This document shows positions 39,793 through 51,375 of a stretch of DNA of 64,000 nucleotides, piece after piece (the stretch's first letter is position 1; each line of letters begins with the position of its first letter). The position numbers were made by a program, and so were the translations under genes. The notes below the pieces were generated by a model that searched no databases, was not told the DNA's origin, and saw only the letters and a program-made list of their open reading frames with translations. The stretch lies in contig NC_092337.1 in the NCBI RefSeq assembly GCF_046630445.1, positions 364,566,001-364,630,000 of the forward strand, read 5' to 3'. The stretch is from Rutidosis leptorrhynchoides (lineage: Eukaryota; Streptophyta; Magnoliopsida; Asterales; Asteraceae).

Positions 39793-40752
39793 TGTTGAGT
39801 CCCCAAAGTAATTAAGGATTTAATTGTGACAAAACAGAATTTATTTGCACGAAAATATTATGTGCAGCCAGCACAAGTTTGTTTATATATAGACAGCAAA
39901 TATTGTTATGTCAAAGTGTTTAGTATGCTGCCTAGTCTACCAGCACAAGGTAGAGAGTACTCTTCGAATCAGCACAGGATGTGTACCCAGCAATTCAAGA
40001 ATATCAAGTGACTCAACATAAGAAGAACCAGTATACCTGGTAAGCAGCATACAACACTAGACAACTATGCTCCATTACAAGCATAGTAGTTTCCCGAGTG
40101 GTCTACATCAATCGTACTATTTAACAGAAGTCAAAGACAAAGTTGAACAGAAAAGGACACGCATCTGCGACTGACAAGTGACCTTACAAGACCACGTGGG
40201 AATGTAGAAGTTTAACGCATGTGCAGACATGGGTTATCCTTTGTCAACGCCTAGGGAACACAACATTCTATTTTTTTAAACAAATAGTGGTGCCAAACCG
40301 AATTGGGGTGTTCCTACAAATAGCTACCAAAGAGGAAAGAAGGGAGCATGCTCTCTGACACAATTGTCCCCACAAGTACAGACATCCTATGTACCAGTGG
40401 ACAATGGAACAATTACACGGATAATAGGACTACTATAAATTGATGTATCCACTATTATAATAACTAGTGGTGTGGGTTTTATTATTTAGAGTCCAAAACA
40501 TGTAATAGCTTTAAGTTTATCCTCATAGCTATAATCTAGGTAAATCTGTATCAACCAACTATTATTCCGCCAAGAATAGTTGTAATTCTTTGTTATTCAA
40601 TCAATAAAGAATAAACTGTTGAAAATTACATGTGACTCTACTTAATTTACTTGCTTGAATACTAAATTGTGTTTAACTGTTAAGTTAATTAAAAAGAATT
40701 GTATTCACCCCTCCCCCCTACAATACTCCTGTTGTTTGTCAAGGGACCAACA
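39793..40752 (+). repeat. Copia 3' LTR
   Basis: 960 bp, TGTTGAGTCC...GGGACCAACA, near-identical to 5497-6453 with scattered substitutions. Followed by target copy ACCTG at 40753-40757. Confidence 0.92.
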
Positions 40753-40754
40753 AC

Positions 40755-40860
40755 CTGTCATCGCATGTTATCAGCATATCACAATTAATTCAAGCACGTA
40801 AATGGCGTCTTATAAGATTGTGTGAAAAAGAGATTGGGATGCGTGCGTCGCGACTTATAC
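40755..40860 (-). other. Predicted 106-bp intron in Tat RNase H, acceptor hit by Copia
   Basis: Minus strand donor AGACAG|GTATAAGT; acceptor GATGACAG|GT with a branch-like CTGAT about 22 bases upstream. Contains stops and is not a multiple of 3. Removal joins TDQPIRQ to VLYKSEVSGR, the order normal for this domain. The Copia target site ACCTG covers the acceptor, so the last bases of the intron are duplicated on both sides of the insertion. Confidence 0.65.
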
Positions 40861-41373
40861 CTGTCTTATCGGTTGATCAGTTAACACCACTATTGGATGT
40901 GCTTGGAAGTACCTTCGCAACCGACGAGCTATATGCACTAGCGCATATACGAGCTTTTTAATAGGTGGGTAGTTAACTTTACTACCGCTAAGTGCTTTGC
41001 TGACAAGATACACATGCATTTGTGCCTGCGCCAAAACAGTAGGAAATACAAAGTAAGCATTGCATTCAATACCTATTCCAAGTCTCAATATGAGACATAC
41101 CTGCCCCCTATCTATGACGAGAACGGAACGGATTGCTTCCTTTGAAGTCGTAAGATATAGCATCAATGTCTCGCCAGCTATTGGCCCAATCAAAGTAGGA
41201 AGCTCCCTCAGGAGCGAATTCATCTCAACGAAAGCTTTCTCGGCTTCTTCAGCCCATCTGAAGTCTGAATTTTTCAATGAATTCTTAAGAGTCTGGAAAA
41301 AAGGTATTGACCGTTCCGCAGTCTTTGACAGAAACCTAGTTAGCGCAGCCAACTTGCCAGTCAAACTTTGCAC
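40861..41373 (-). pseudogene. Tat RT thumb and RNase H, proximal part
   Basis: SLTGKLAALTRFLSK, FRWAEEAEKAF and LMLYLTTSKEAIRSVL (start of RNase H) are present, then after a 75-bp intron-like segment HVYLVSKALSGSKVNYPPIKKL, HIARRLRRYFQAH and VLTDQPIRQ. A TAA just upstream (E to stop) separates it from the RT. Its continuation is at 5095-5493. Confidence 0.85.
41026..41100 (-). other. Predicted 75-bp intron in Tat RNase H
   Basis: Minus strand donor GGGGCAG|GTATGT (a perfect plant-type donor), acceptor TTTTGGCGCAG|GC. Its 25 in-frame codons have no place in the RNase H family between the SVLVIDRG and VYLVSKAL strands, which should be nearly adjacent. Removal restores the normal spacing. Confidence 0.65.
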
Positions 41374-42300
41374 TTATTTCCTTGATTTTGGGGAGTTCAC
41401 GCATTCTACAGCCTCAATTTTCTTGGGATTAGCCTTGATCCCTCTTGGCGTCACAATATTCCCCAAGAATTTTCCCTCTTCCTCCACAAAACTGCATTTT
41501 GTCAGATTAAGCTTCATGTTGATTTTTGACAGAGAGTTGAACGTTTCTAGGATATCAGCCAGAAATTGTACTTCTGTATTTCTTTTGATGACTAAATTAT
41601 CTACGTAAGCCTCAAGATTCCTTCCGATTTGATCCTTGAACGCCAAATTCACTGCCCTCTGGTATGTTGCCCTCGCATTCTTCAACCCGAAGGGCATTTT
41701 CGTGTAACAATAAATACCCTGATCGGTGTGGAATGCGGTTTTATCTTCATCCACTTCTGCCATCTGAATCTGGTGATACCCCTTATACGCGTCCAAAAAG
41801 CATTTGAACCTGAACCCAGAAAGAGATTCAACTTTTCAGTCGATTTCAGGAAAAGGATAATTATCCTTAGGGCATGCCTTATTAATATCCTTGAAATCGA
41901 CGCACATACGCCAAGAACCACCTCCTTTTTTAACCAAAATGGGATTCGCGACCCAAGTCTGATATCGCACCTCTCTAAGAATGTTCGCATGAAACAGCTT
42001 GTCTACTTCTAACCTCAACCATTCACTTCTTTAGGGAGCCATTGGGCGCTTCTTTTGGCGCACTGGAGTTAAGTTTGAATTTGCGTTTAGCTTGTGCTCA
42101 GCGATGTTTCGTGGTACCCCAGTCTTATCGTCCTCACACCACGCGAAAATATCCATGTTAGCTACAAGTATGTCGCGCAACTGAACTTTGATTTCATCTG
42201 AGAGGTTGCCCCCAACTTGAATTCATTTGTCAGGGTATTTCGGATTGACAATGATAGAACTGCTTTGTATTTGTTCTTCATATGTAAGTAATGGTTTAGG
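41374..42300 (-). pseudogene. Tat reverse transcriptase
   Basis: Motifs: LFHANILREVRYQTWVANPI, SWRMCVDFKDINKACPKDNY, CFLDAYKGYHQI, TKMPFGLKNARATYQR, and the catalytic box YVDNLVIK in which the second Asp of YVDD is Asn. Several stops (for example after NYPFPEID). Upstream DIFAWCEDDKTGVPRNIAEHKL marks the protease-RT linker. Inactive. Confidence 0.88.
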
Positions 42301-42760
42301 TGGTGTTACCGAGGCGCATAGCGCTTTTCAAGACTCCGTCCGGACAGTAGCAATACCTTGCTTAGTAGGAAACTTGATCATGTCGTGAACAGTGGAGGGT
42401 ACTGTGCCAAACTTCTGCAAAGTCACTCGCCCGAGGAGTGCATTGTAACACGAATAAGAACGTACCACACAGAATTCAACAGGGACAGCCTGAGTGCGGG
42501 TCGAATCGTTATCATCGACCATCTCTAATTAAGCTCGATGCACCCTAATGGCCATGCAGATTTGCCGGGGAATCCCGACAGAATAGTTATGGGTGCCCGC
42601 ATCTTAGACTTGATTGTCGCAGGTAGCTGCCTGAAGCAGTGTTCATACATGACGTCGAGATTACTGCCCGTATCGACATTTAACCATCGCACATTGTACC
42701 CACAGTCAGTGATGCAACCTTTGATGATAATGGGTGCATGTTAAGGATTAATTGTTTGCC
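42301..42760 (-). pseudogene. Tat aspartic protease
   Basis: VDTGSNLDVMYEHCF at about 42640-42690 holds the DTGS active site. A TAA and a frame change split it at about 42525, after which YNALLGRVTLQKFG and VHDMIKFPTKQGIATV continue the fold. Confidence 0.75.
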
Positions 42761-44387
42761 TCGGAGGGAAGATAATAGCTTTCGCCTCCCATTCCTCCAA
42801 CTACTCGGCTTTGCACCTCTGACCAGAGCGCACAGCATGCACCATGTTTATTGTTTTATCAGAAGTTTTGTCGCCGCCCTTCTTTTGGTTGGATGCGATT
42901 TTGTCTGATTGATTGCCCTGCGACGCAGTTCCCTGCTTTTTCAAAGGCTTCAGGTGATTAAGCACACCCCTTCTCAGAATTTCGATCACTTTTTAGATAA
43001 AAGACTTGCAACGATCAATCTCGTGCCTATAGTCATCGTGAAACTCACGGAAATTTTATTTATCTCTCCGAGCATATTCTGACATCTTTGCAGGAGCCGA
43101 GAATTTCAGATAGATCGGTTCAGTAGCTAAGATCTCCTTTAGTGATTTAGTCAGCTAGCGCATGATCGCGAAGTTTTGACTTGGGAAGTGACCCTTCCCT
43201 TGATCAGAATTGCTTGACTTCTGAAACTTGTTGTATTTCGATGATGCGGAGCCTTGGCTATAATTGTCATCCTTGCTCTTCGATCCCCCTTCTTGACTGT
43301 GATAAGAATCGGCACCTTTGTTACCTCTTCCATCGGGATTTTTCCCAATATTCCTAGTGGTATCTTCCCTCGCACGCATATGCTCGTGCGATTCTTTGAT
43401 TGCCTCGACTAAAGTATCAGGGACCTTCATGCGCAAGCGCTGCCATAAGGCAAGATATCGCTCTCTACACAACCCGTGTATAAAACCGGACACTTATTAG
43501 CTTTCGGAGAGTCCAGCCATTTTAGCGACCTCTTTGGTGTATCGATCTATGAACTGCCCAAAGGATTCTCTGGTACCTTGTTTGATATCATGACATTCAC
43601 CATGCATCCTTTTACGGGCGCGCATGTTGTGGAAGTTTAACACGAAGCGCGCCCGAAGATCATTATAGGAGGTGACAAGCGGTAGTGGCAAATTACTAAA
43701 CCACTCCCTTGCGACCCCCTGCAACAAAGTCTGAAATTCCAAGCACTTGGTTTCATCGTTCCAAGCTTGGGCGCGTGCTGTTCCTTCATACCTTTATAAG
43801 AAATCATCTGGATCTGTTGTGCCATTATACCATCCCATAGTCAATAGAATGATAGGAGGAGATTCGGGCACGTAATTAGCAATATGGGGCACAAACTTTT
43901 CATTAGCCAGTGCAACCTCCATGAAGGGTTTTACCTTTCGCCACATAATTCCCGCATAGAAGTTATCCAACACTTCTTCACCTTTATCTAGCACCGTGAA
44001 TGCTTGCGCATATTTATCTGGTGCAGCTCCAGCCAGTATGGCAAGTAAATCTTCCTAACTCTTCTTCTTGCTTTCGCCTGCAGAATCGGTAGTGGGCCCC
44101 GAAGGCACACTTTGTGAAAGAAAAGATGACAACCTGGGAATAGGTGAAGGCATGCACTTTCTTCATATCTTATCCAAGGGAGTGCGATTGTTAGTTGGAT
44201 AACCAATATCGATGTCCTGCCCTGCTAAATACTCGCATGCACTAGCATGTGTCATTATTCGCCTGGTATGAACCGTTGACTTTGGCGTTGAATGTATGGG
44301 AACATATCCCACTATAATAATAGGGATCTCTTCCTCATAAGCATCCTCTTCATCATCTTCATCACTCGGTTCCCAATACTCAGCCAT
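42761..44387 (-). pseudogene. Tat gag
   Basis: From an ATG at 44387, an acidic N-terminal region (EPSDEDDEEDAYEEE), then the capsid core: YNGTTDPDDFL, FQTLLQGVAREWFSNLP, DLRARFVLNFHNMRARKR, TRESFGQFIDRYTKEV, SGFIHGLCR. The C-terminal region has REFHDDYRHEIDRC, a typical gag-protease linker. Stops at about 44161, 43794 and 43498, and a frameshift near 43155, break it. Confidence 0.8.
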
Positions 44388-44410
44388 TATTTTTTATGTT
44401 AATGGCTGAG
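44379..44410. other. Perfect 11-bp inverted repeat around second Tat start codon
   Basis: CTCAGCCATTA and TAATGGCTGAG with a 10-base loop. The minus-strand loop contains the stop of the upstream ORF and the 3' arm contains the ATG of the next. Confidence 0.75.
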
Positions 44411-44579
44411 ATACCGAGGGGGTAGCAGTTGATGATGTTTTGGACTTTTCTGGAAGCTTGATCGCTCCAGAGCTTGGAGTTTTGCTTGTGACAGGAGTCT
44501 TGTCTAGGTTTGCTTGTTTCGATCTCGTAACGTCAGGACCCTGAGAATGAGACGATTGATTGCTACCAGACTTTCCCAT
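44394..44579 (-). CDS. Tat gag N-terminal ORF, 61 codons
   Basis: ATG at 44579, about 95 bases from the primer site, the first ORF of the element RNA. Ser/Thr/Pro/Lys-rich and low in complexity, with no domain. It stops 9 bases before the next ATG (44387), so it is probably the N-terminus of gag cut off by a mutation. It could also be a short upstream ORF. Confidence 0.5.
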   Translation of the reverse strand: MGKSGSNQSSHSQGPDVTRSKQANLDKTPVTSKTPSSGAIKLPEKSKTSSTATPSVSQPLT

Positions 44580-44693
44580 TGTAACCTGTTATACAAGAAT
44601 AACCATAAAGAGATTAGAAGTTTTACAATTAATCGTTCGTAACGTATAAAACTTTTATGCAATTCTAGTTATGGTCCCACGGATGGCGCCATT
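44580..44693 (-). promoter_or_regulatory. Tat leader and primer binding site
   Basis: Minus strand TGGCGCCATCCGTGGGACC (44673-44691), two bases from the LTR. Plant Tat and Athila elements use TGGCGCC-type primer sites; the exact tRNA (Asp or Arg) cannot be fixed here. Confidence 0.75.
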
Positions 44694-44788
44694 TGATCAA
44701 ACATAAATCTGCTCAAATAGCAAAGTTAATGTTGAGTGCATGAAGGAGTGTTTAAGAACGTTTATAGCTTTGATCTCCGGTCCGATTT
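44694..44788 (-). repeat. Tat 5' LTR stub
   Basis: 95 bp of LTR edge (plus-strand TGATCAAACATAAATC...), cut by the C-type LTR that starts at 44789. No second copy is in the window to confirm it. Confidence 0.6.
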
Positions 44789-46139
44789 TGTCACGACCCT
44801 ACTTTTTCCATTATCTTTTTCCGTTAATTATTTAATGTCCATTAATTGTTATTCGTGCCACGTCATTTCTGTGACCTATATTATTATTTTTGTAATAATA
44901 TATTAATTAATATGTGTTATGTGAATATTTGTATTCATATTTTAAGTTATACGTTTCTACGTGTCGTGGATTTCTATCCGGCGAATCTTTTCGGTTTTCA
45001 AACCAACGGTCAAGCTTTTGGGATTTTTAAGTTCTAATTATTTTAAATATGATATTTTAATGTCATATGTATATATATAGTGTTTATATATATTTTTTGT
45101 CGCGTATTTGTTATCACTTCCAATTTTCAATAGCGTTGTCGTGTTTTCGCGTTTCGAGTTTCGTTCGGGCATTCGGGCCACAAGACATCCTACATTTATC
45201 AAATTTGGGCCATATGGGGCCCACCCCATACAATTTTCAGCCGAACCACCCAAAGGAGGGGTTGGTTTTGCCATTCCTTGTAACTTGTGATTATTTTGAT
45301 CAAAACCACAAAATTCATCTCATTTCTAACCTAGCAACCATTTTTTTTCTCCTCTCCTTGTGTTCTTGGCCATCGACTACCAGCTCCCCAACATCTTCAT
45401 CATCAATTAAAAATATTTTTTGGATTATCTAATCATTTGCATAATCGGATTCTACACGTTCTCCTCTACGCGTCTACATTAATCTTTTCTAGATTAGGGT
45501 ATAAACCCTAACCCTAGATTTTTGATTTTTCTTATATTTTACTGATTTTGTATGTTATATTGATAGTATGATGATTATATGTTATTGTATTGTTGATAGT
45601 ATGCGTAGAAATGCTCGTTAATTCATGTTTTCAGTTTGATTGTTTTGGGACAGCAGCTTGTTTGATCATTTCTGTAAACTAAACTGTTATAAAAGTGAAA
45701 TTAAATTGTCTATATGAGTTCCTCTCATCAAGACATTAATTTTAGACTCCGGATTCATGTCATTTCGATTCCCGGGGCTCTAGTTATGATTAAAATGGTG
45801 TTTTGTTGGAATTAAAATGTGAAAACGAATTGTTCCAGGTTTGGTCTGACTTTGTGAACACTTTTGGAGTCTTTAGGGTGTACTAGTGTGCTAATATTGA
45901 TGATGGGATGAACTTTCATGTTCGGGTCATCGAAATCCGAGCCACGGATCACCCGTTATGACTAAAACATGTTTTTGAACAGATTAAAGCTCCAAGTTAT
46001 TTAATGGCTGATGGTCACGACTTGGTGGCTGTTCTTGGGATGTTCTTGAGTACACTAATGTTTCGGGTGGGTTGGTTAGGCGGAGATATATATAAGACTC
46101 GCCGAAAATCGACACCCGGGGCTCAAGTTATGACCCGAT

Positions 46140-46765
46140 GAATTTTTAATTAAAACTTATGGTTATTAATTTAAACTTATGATATAAATAATGATTTTCA
46201 TTATTATTAATTTACTTATGATATAAAAAGTAATTAATTTAATTTAAGACTTATGATATATATTTATTTTATCATTTATTAATTACTTATGATTTAATTT
46301 AACATTTAATTAAACTTATGATTAATAATACTTTTATTATTAATGGAAAATACTTATGATAAGTATTAAACTTATATTATGAGATTATTATAATAAGACT
46401 TATAATAAGGATTAATTAATTATTTAATTATTATAAGGCTTAGTTATTATTTAATTATAATTTAATTATTAAATACTTATGATTTAATAATTATAATTAG
46501 AAACTTATGATATGGTTAATAATTCATTATTAATTAATAATACTTATGATATGATTAAAATTTATTATTAATTAATAATACTTATATTATGACTAACATT
46601 TAATTAATTAATTAAATACTTATGTGATATTAATTATATCATTTAAACTTATGTTAACTTTAATGATTCATTTTAATTTAATTAAACTTATGTTATGACA
46701 TAATTATACATATATGACTTTAAATAACATTATAACTTATATTATTATTATAACTTATACTTTTA
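46140..46765. repeat. ACTTATGAT-rich AT block in C-type LTR
   Basis: More than 15 copies of ACTTATGAT or ACTTATATTA-like words separated by variable (TTAAT)-type spacers. Not a fixed-period array. Confidence 0.7.
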
Positions 46766-46774
46766 AAATTAATG

Positions 46775-46850
46775 TTGACTATGTTTGACCAAGGTTAACT
46801 TTTGAGTTAATTTTCGGTTGAATTTGACTTTCAGTTGACTTTTGTTGACT
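46775..46850 (+). promoter_or_regulatory. Cluster of five W-box cores in C-type LTR
   Basis: TTGACT or TTGACC at 46775, 46785, 46824, 46835 and 46845. W boxes bind WRKY factors; binding here is inference. Confidence 0.5.
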
Positions 46851-46875
46851 GTCTAATTAAGGTAACTTTCCTAAC

Positions 46876-47070
46876 TTAAAAACTTTCTAAATATAGAAAC
46901 TTTATAAATATAGAAACTTTCTAAATATGGAAACTTTCTAAATTTGGAAACTTTCCAAAAATAGAAACTTTCCAAAAATATAAACTTTCCTAAAATAGAA
47001 ACTTTCCTAAAATAGAAACTTTCCAAAAATGGAAACCTGCTAAAAATAGAAACTTTCTAAAAATAGAAAG
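46876..47070. repeat. About 12 copies of a 16-17-bp tandem repeat
   Basis: Unit close to GAAACTTTCTAAATATA, with variants AAAATA and AAATTTG. Near-regular period, inside the C-type LTR. Confidence 0.85.
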
Positions 47071-48083
47071 TACTTGTCCTTACGCTGTTCCGATCAAACA
47101 AATGCATGTTGAGTATTGTTCTATGTCTACTTGCATCATGTACTATAGCTATCATACTAAGACTTGACCTAAAATAGTTATTTATATCGACCTGCTTTAT
47201 TTATAGGTCGGCGTTGTGATCATTCATGATCACTTTACTTTGTTTGATGTTCGCATTTTGTGTGGCTACTTCGTTTGCTTTAAGGTGAGTTACAGTCCTG
47301 TTTTTACATACTTTTCAAAGTATATTTTTGGGATGTGATTACATGCACTTTGTTTTATGTGTAGACATAAGTGGCAATTAAAGTTAAATTATTCATTATG
47401 AGTTGAACAAAAATATTCCCTAGTCTGATACCTGTAATCCTGGTTTCTACTGGTGAATGCAAATCCTACGGATAGATCTATCAGGTTTGACAACCCCATT
47501 TCGAGCTAGTCGCGCTAGCAATTTATAATTGGAATGTTTAGTACTTCGTATTTAGTTGAAGATACACTTGTTCAGTGTATATTATTTATTGTGTTTGGAA
47601 AGGGTAAATAAAGGGTTAAGTGGTTACCAGGTGGCTCATTGATAATGGAATAATGTTTTATGTTTTCTAACATTTTAAATCTTGTGGTCTAAAGCTTATA
47701 CGTTTATTTAAACCTATAATTCACTCAAAATTTTTGTTGACGGTTTACTCGTATGTTTTCACAGGTACTTGAGTTTGTTTGATGCTTCCGCTGTGTTAGA
47801 AGAGTCTGCATGCATTTGGGCAGATTTTGTTAAACATTTATGAAACTTTGAACTTGCATTCTATTTTTGAATAATTTAAACTTGTGGGTTTTGTTGACAA
47901 TGTTTTATGTCAACTTTGGTTATTAATATGTTGGGTTGTTTAAACTACATATTTTGGTATTTTTCCTTTTTGGGAAACTTTTAAAATAAAAGAATGCAAT
48001 GTTGTTTATTAAATTCATTTAAGTTCGATCAAGCTGTGGGACCAAGTGATGGAGCTGTTAAGTGTTTTGATGGGGCCATCACA

Positions 48084-48276
48084 GTTGGTATCAGAGCTCT
48101 GGTTGTTAGGAACTAGGCCGTCATAATGTGGTCAACCCGTGGTTTTTAGGGTACATTAGAGTCTAGTTTTGTTATAGAATTATTATGCATTTCATTTCGT
48201 TTGAGGAATAATTATAAGTTATTATTGCTTATGATATTTCTATTTGGTATGTGGTTTGTGGTTTTACTGTTTATAG
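48084..48276 (+). promoter_or_regulatory. C-type primer binding site and leader
   Basis: TGGTATCAGAGC at 48086-48097, initiator Met type, followed by about 180 bp of leader up to the gag ATG. Confidence 0.8.
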
Positions 48277-48455
48277 ATGTCAGCTTCGAGCAACAATTCC
48301 GTTCCTGCTCTTGCTCCTTCGTCTGCTGCTAGACGCCGTGCTCATCAACCTTTGATCGATGATCCTGTTAACCACTACATGGCTACCATCACTCACATGA
48401 CTAGAGCATACTTGAATAAGATGCGTATCGATGCTCATAGCGATTGTATGCGTAT
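48277..48455 (+). pseudogene. C-type gag N-terminus, truncated
   Basis: ATG at 48277, Ala/Ser-rich start then LIDDPVNHYMATITHMTRAY. About 60 codons, then the sequence switches to the B-element leader at a repeat of ATGCGTATCGAT (48421-48432 and 48448-48459). Position after PBS and leader supports gag; no gag core is left. Confidence 0.55.
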
Positions 48456-48513
48456 CGATAAGACACATTAATGCAAAATTCTGGTTCTCTAAGAACAACG
48501 CTCAGATACCAAC
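48456..48513 (-). other. B-type leader and PBS-like remnant left of the LTR
   Basis: Matches 63318-63371: minus strand TGGTATCTGAGC (48500-48511; the right copy has TGGTATCCGAGC) followed by AGAACCAGAATTTTGCAT. It shows that the LTR at 48514 once also acted as a 5' LTR, or that the array arose by recombination. Confidence 0.75.
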
Positions 48514-51028
48514 TGAAATGTCCCGTTCTTATTGATTAAAAATGTTCCATATTAATTGATTTCGTTGCGAGGTTTTGACCTCTATATGAGACGTTTTTCA
48601 AAGACTGCATTCATTTTTAAAAACAAACCATAACCTTTATTTCATCAATAAAGGCTTAAAAAGCTTTACGTAGATTATCAATAATGATAATCTAAAATAT
48701 TCCGTTTACACACGACCATTACATAATGGTTTACAATACAAATATGTTACATTGAAATAAGTTTCTTGAATGCAGTTTTTCACAATATCGTACAAGCATG
48801 GACTCCAAATCTTGTCCTTATTTTAGTATGCGACAGCGGAAGCTCTTAATAATCACCTGAGAATAAACATGCTTTAAACGTCAACAAAAATGTTGGTGAG
48901 TTATAGGTTTAATTTCTACATTTATCAAATCATAATAATAAACCACAAGATTTCATTTTTCATAATAACCATCTAAAATCAGGTATTTCGCAATCTGCAG
49001 AGATAAAAATCATTCATATGGTGAACACCTGGTAACTGAACTAACGTGGATGCATATGGAATATCCCCATCATTATGGGACTCTACATCGGACATAAAAA
49101 AATCGAAGTACTAAAGCATCCGTAACTTGGATGGGGTTTGTTGGGCCCATAGATCTATCTTTAGGATTCGCGTCAATTAGGGTGTATGTTCCCTAATTCT
49201 TAGGCTACCAAGATAAAAGGGGCATATTCAAATTCGATCATTCAACCATAGAACGTAGTTTCGATTACTTGTATCTATTTCGATAAGCATTTATAAAACT
49301 GCATGTATTCTCATCCCAAAAATATTAGATTTTTAAAAGTGGGACTATAACTCACTTTCACCGATTATCAATTCGTCGGGAATTTGACTTGGCCACGTGT
49401 TGATTCACGAACCTATAACAACATATACATATATCAAAATATGATCGAAATATATTCACAATATTTTCTTTATTACGTGTTGATAATTTTAGTTCTCCAG
49501 TTAGTAGTCCATCGTTTGTAGTCCACAGTTTGTCGTACATGAATAATTTTATATATAAATCTTGAATCAATCCATGACCCAGTGTATACATATCTCAGTA
49601 TTGATCACAACTCAAACTATATATATATTTTGGAATCAACCTCAACCCTGTATAGCTAATTCCAACATTTTCATATAGAGTGCCTATGGTTGTTCCGCAA
49701 TATATATATATAGATGGGTCGACATGATAGGTCATAACATTGTATACGTGTCTATGGTATCTCAAGATTACATAATATACAATATAAGTTGATTAAGTTA
49801 TGGTTGGAATAGATTTGTTATGAAGTTTCACGTAGCTAAAATAAGTAATTTTTACCAACCTTGTTTTACCCATAACTTCTTCGTTTTAAATCCGTTTTGA
49901 GTGATTTAAGCGGCTACGGTTTCATATTGAACTTAAATTTATGAAACTAAATAGAAAAATTATAAGTTTATTGTCAGAAATACAAGTTACAAGTCTTTTT
50001 CGAAAGAGGTAGTCATTTCCATTGAAAGAACGACATCTTGATGACTATTTTGAAAAACATACTTTCACTTTGAGTTTAACCATGATTTTTGGATATAGTT
50101 TCATGATCATAAGAAAAATTATTTTCCCAGAAGTATAGCTTTTAAATCAAAGTTTTTCATAGTTTTTAATTATCCAAACCAAAACAGCCCCCGGTTGTAT
50201 TACGACGGCGTATGTCCGGTTTTACGATGTTCTTCGTGTTTCCAGGTTTTAAATCATTAAGTTAGAATATCATATAGATATAGAACATGTGTTTAGTTGA
50301 TTTTAAAAGTTGAGTTAGAAGGATTAACTTTTTTTGCGAACAAGTTTAGAATTAACTAAACTATGTTCTAGTGATTACAAGTTATAATCTTCGAATAAGA
50401 TAGCTTTATATGTATGAATCGAATGATGTTAAGAACATCATTACTACCTCAAGTTTTCTGGATAAACCTACTGGAAATGAGAAAAATGGATCTAGCTTCA
50501 AAGGATCCTTGGATGGCTTGAAAGTTCTTGAAGCAGAATCATGACACGAAAACAAGTTCAAGTAAGATCATCACTTGAAATATGATTGTTATAGTTATAG
50601 AAATTGAACCAAAGTTTGAATATGATTATTACCTTGAATTAGAAAGATAACCTACTGTAAGAAACAAAGGTTTCTTGATCTTGGATGATTACTTGGAATG
50701 GATTTGCAAGATTGGAAGTAAGCTAGCAAACTTGAAAGTGTTCTTGGTGTGTTCTTAAGTAGTTATTTTATAACTTAGTTTATGTATGGATTTATGAACT
50801 AGATTGAGCTAGATTTTGATGAAGATGATGAAGAACACTTAGAACAATGGAAGAACATTTGAGAGAGATTAATTTGATTCAAGAAAATTGCAAAGTGAAT
50901 GTGTTTGTGAGTACCCCCATTCACGTGATTTTAGAGTCTCCATATAGGCTCCATTAGTTTGTATTTTTGTTAGATATTTCATGCTAGATGTTATGGTTAG
51001 GTAACTCACATGGGCTGCTAAGAGCTGA

Positions 51029-51375
<347 letters not shown>

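Larger units (their letters stand above)
44789..48083 (+). repeat. C-type Gypsy LTR (3.3 kb)
   Basis: TGTCACGACCCT...GGGGCCATCACA, then G and a Met primer site (48086-48097). It is inserted in the Tat LTR. It contains an AT-rich ACTTATGAT-rich part, a W-box cluster, a 17-bp tandem array and the palindrome ATAGATCTAT at 47472-47481. No partner LTR is seen; the element is cut at about 48455. Confidence 0.8.

Noticed and set aside
41060..41608. Plus-strand ORF of 182 codons opposite the Tat RT and RNase H
   Set aside because: Antisense to clearly recognisable RT motifs; no domain of its own.
46876..47070. CRISPR array
   Set aside because: Short units without unique spacers, in a plant LTR; an ordinary tandem repeat.
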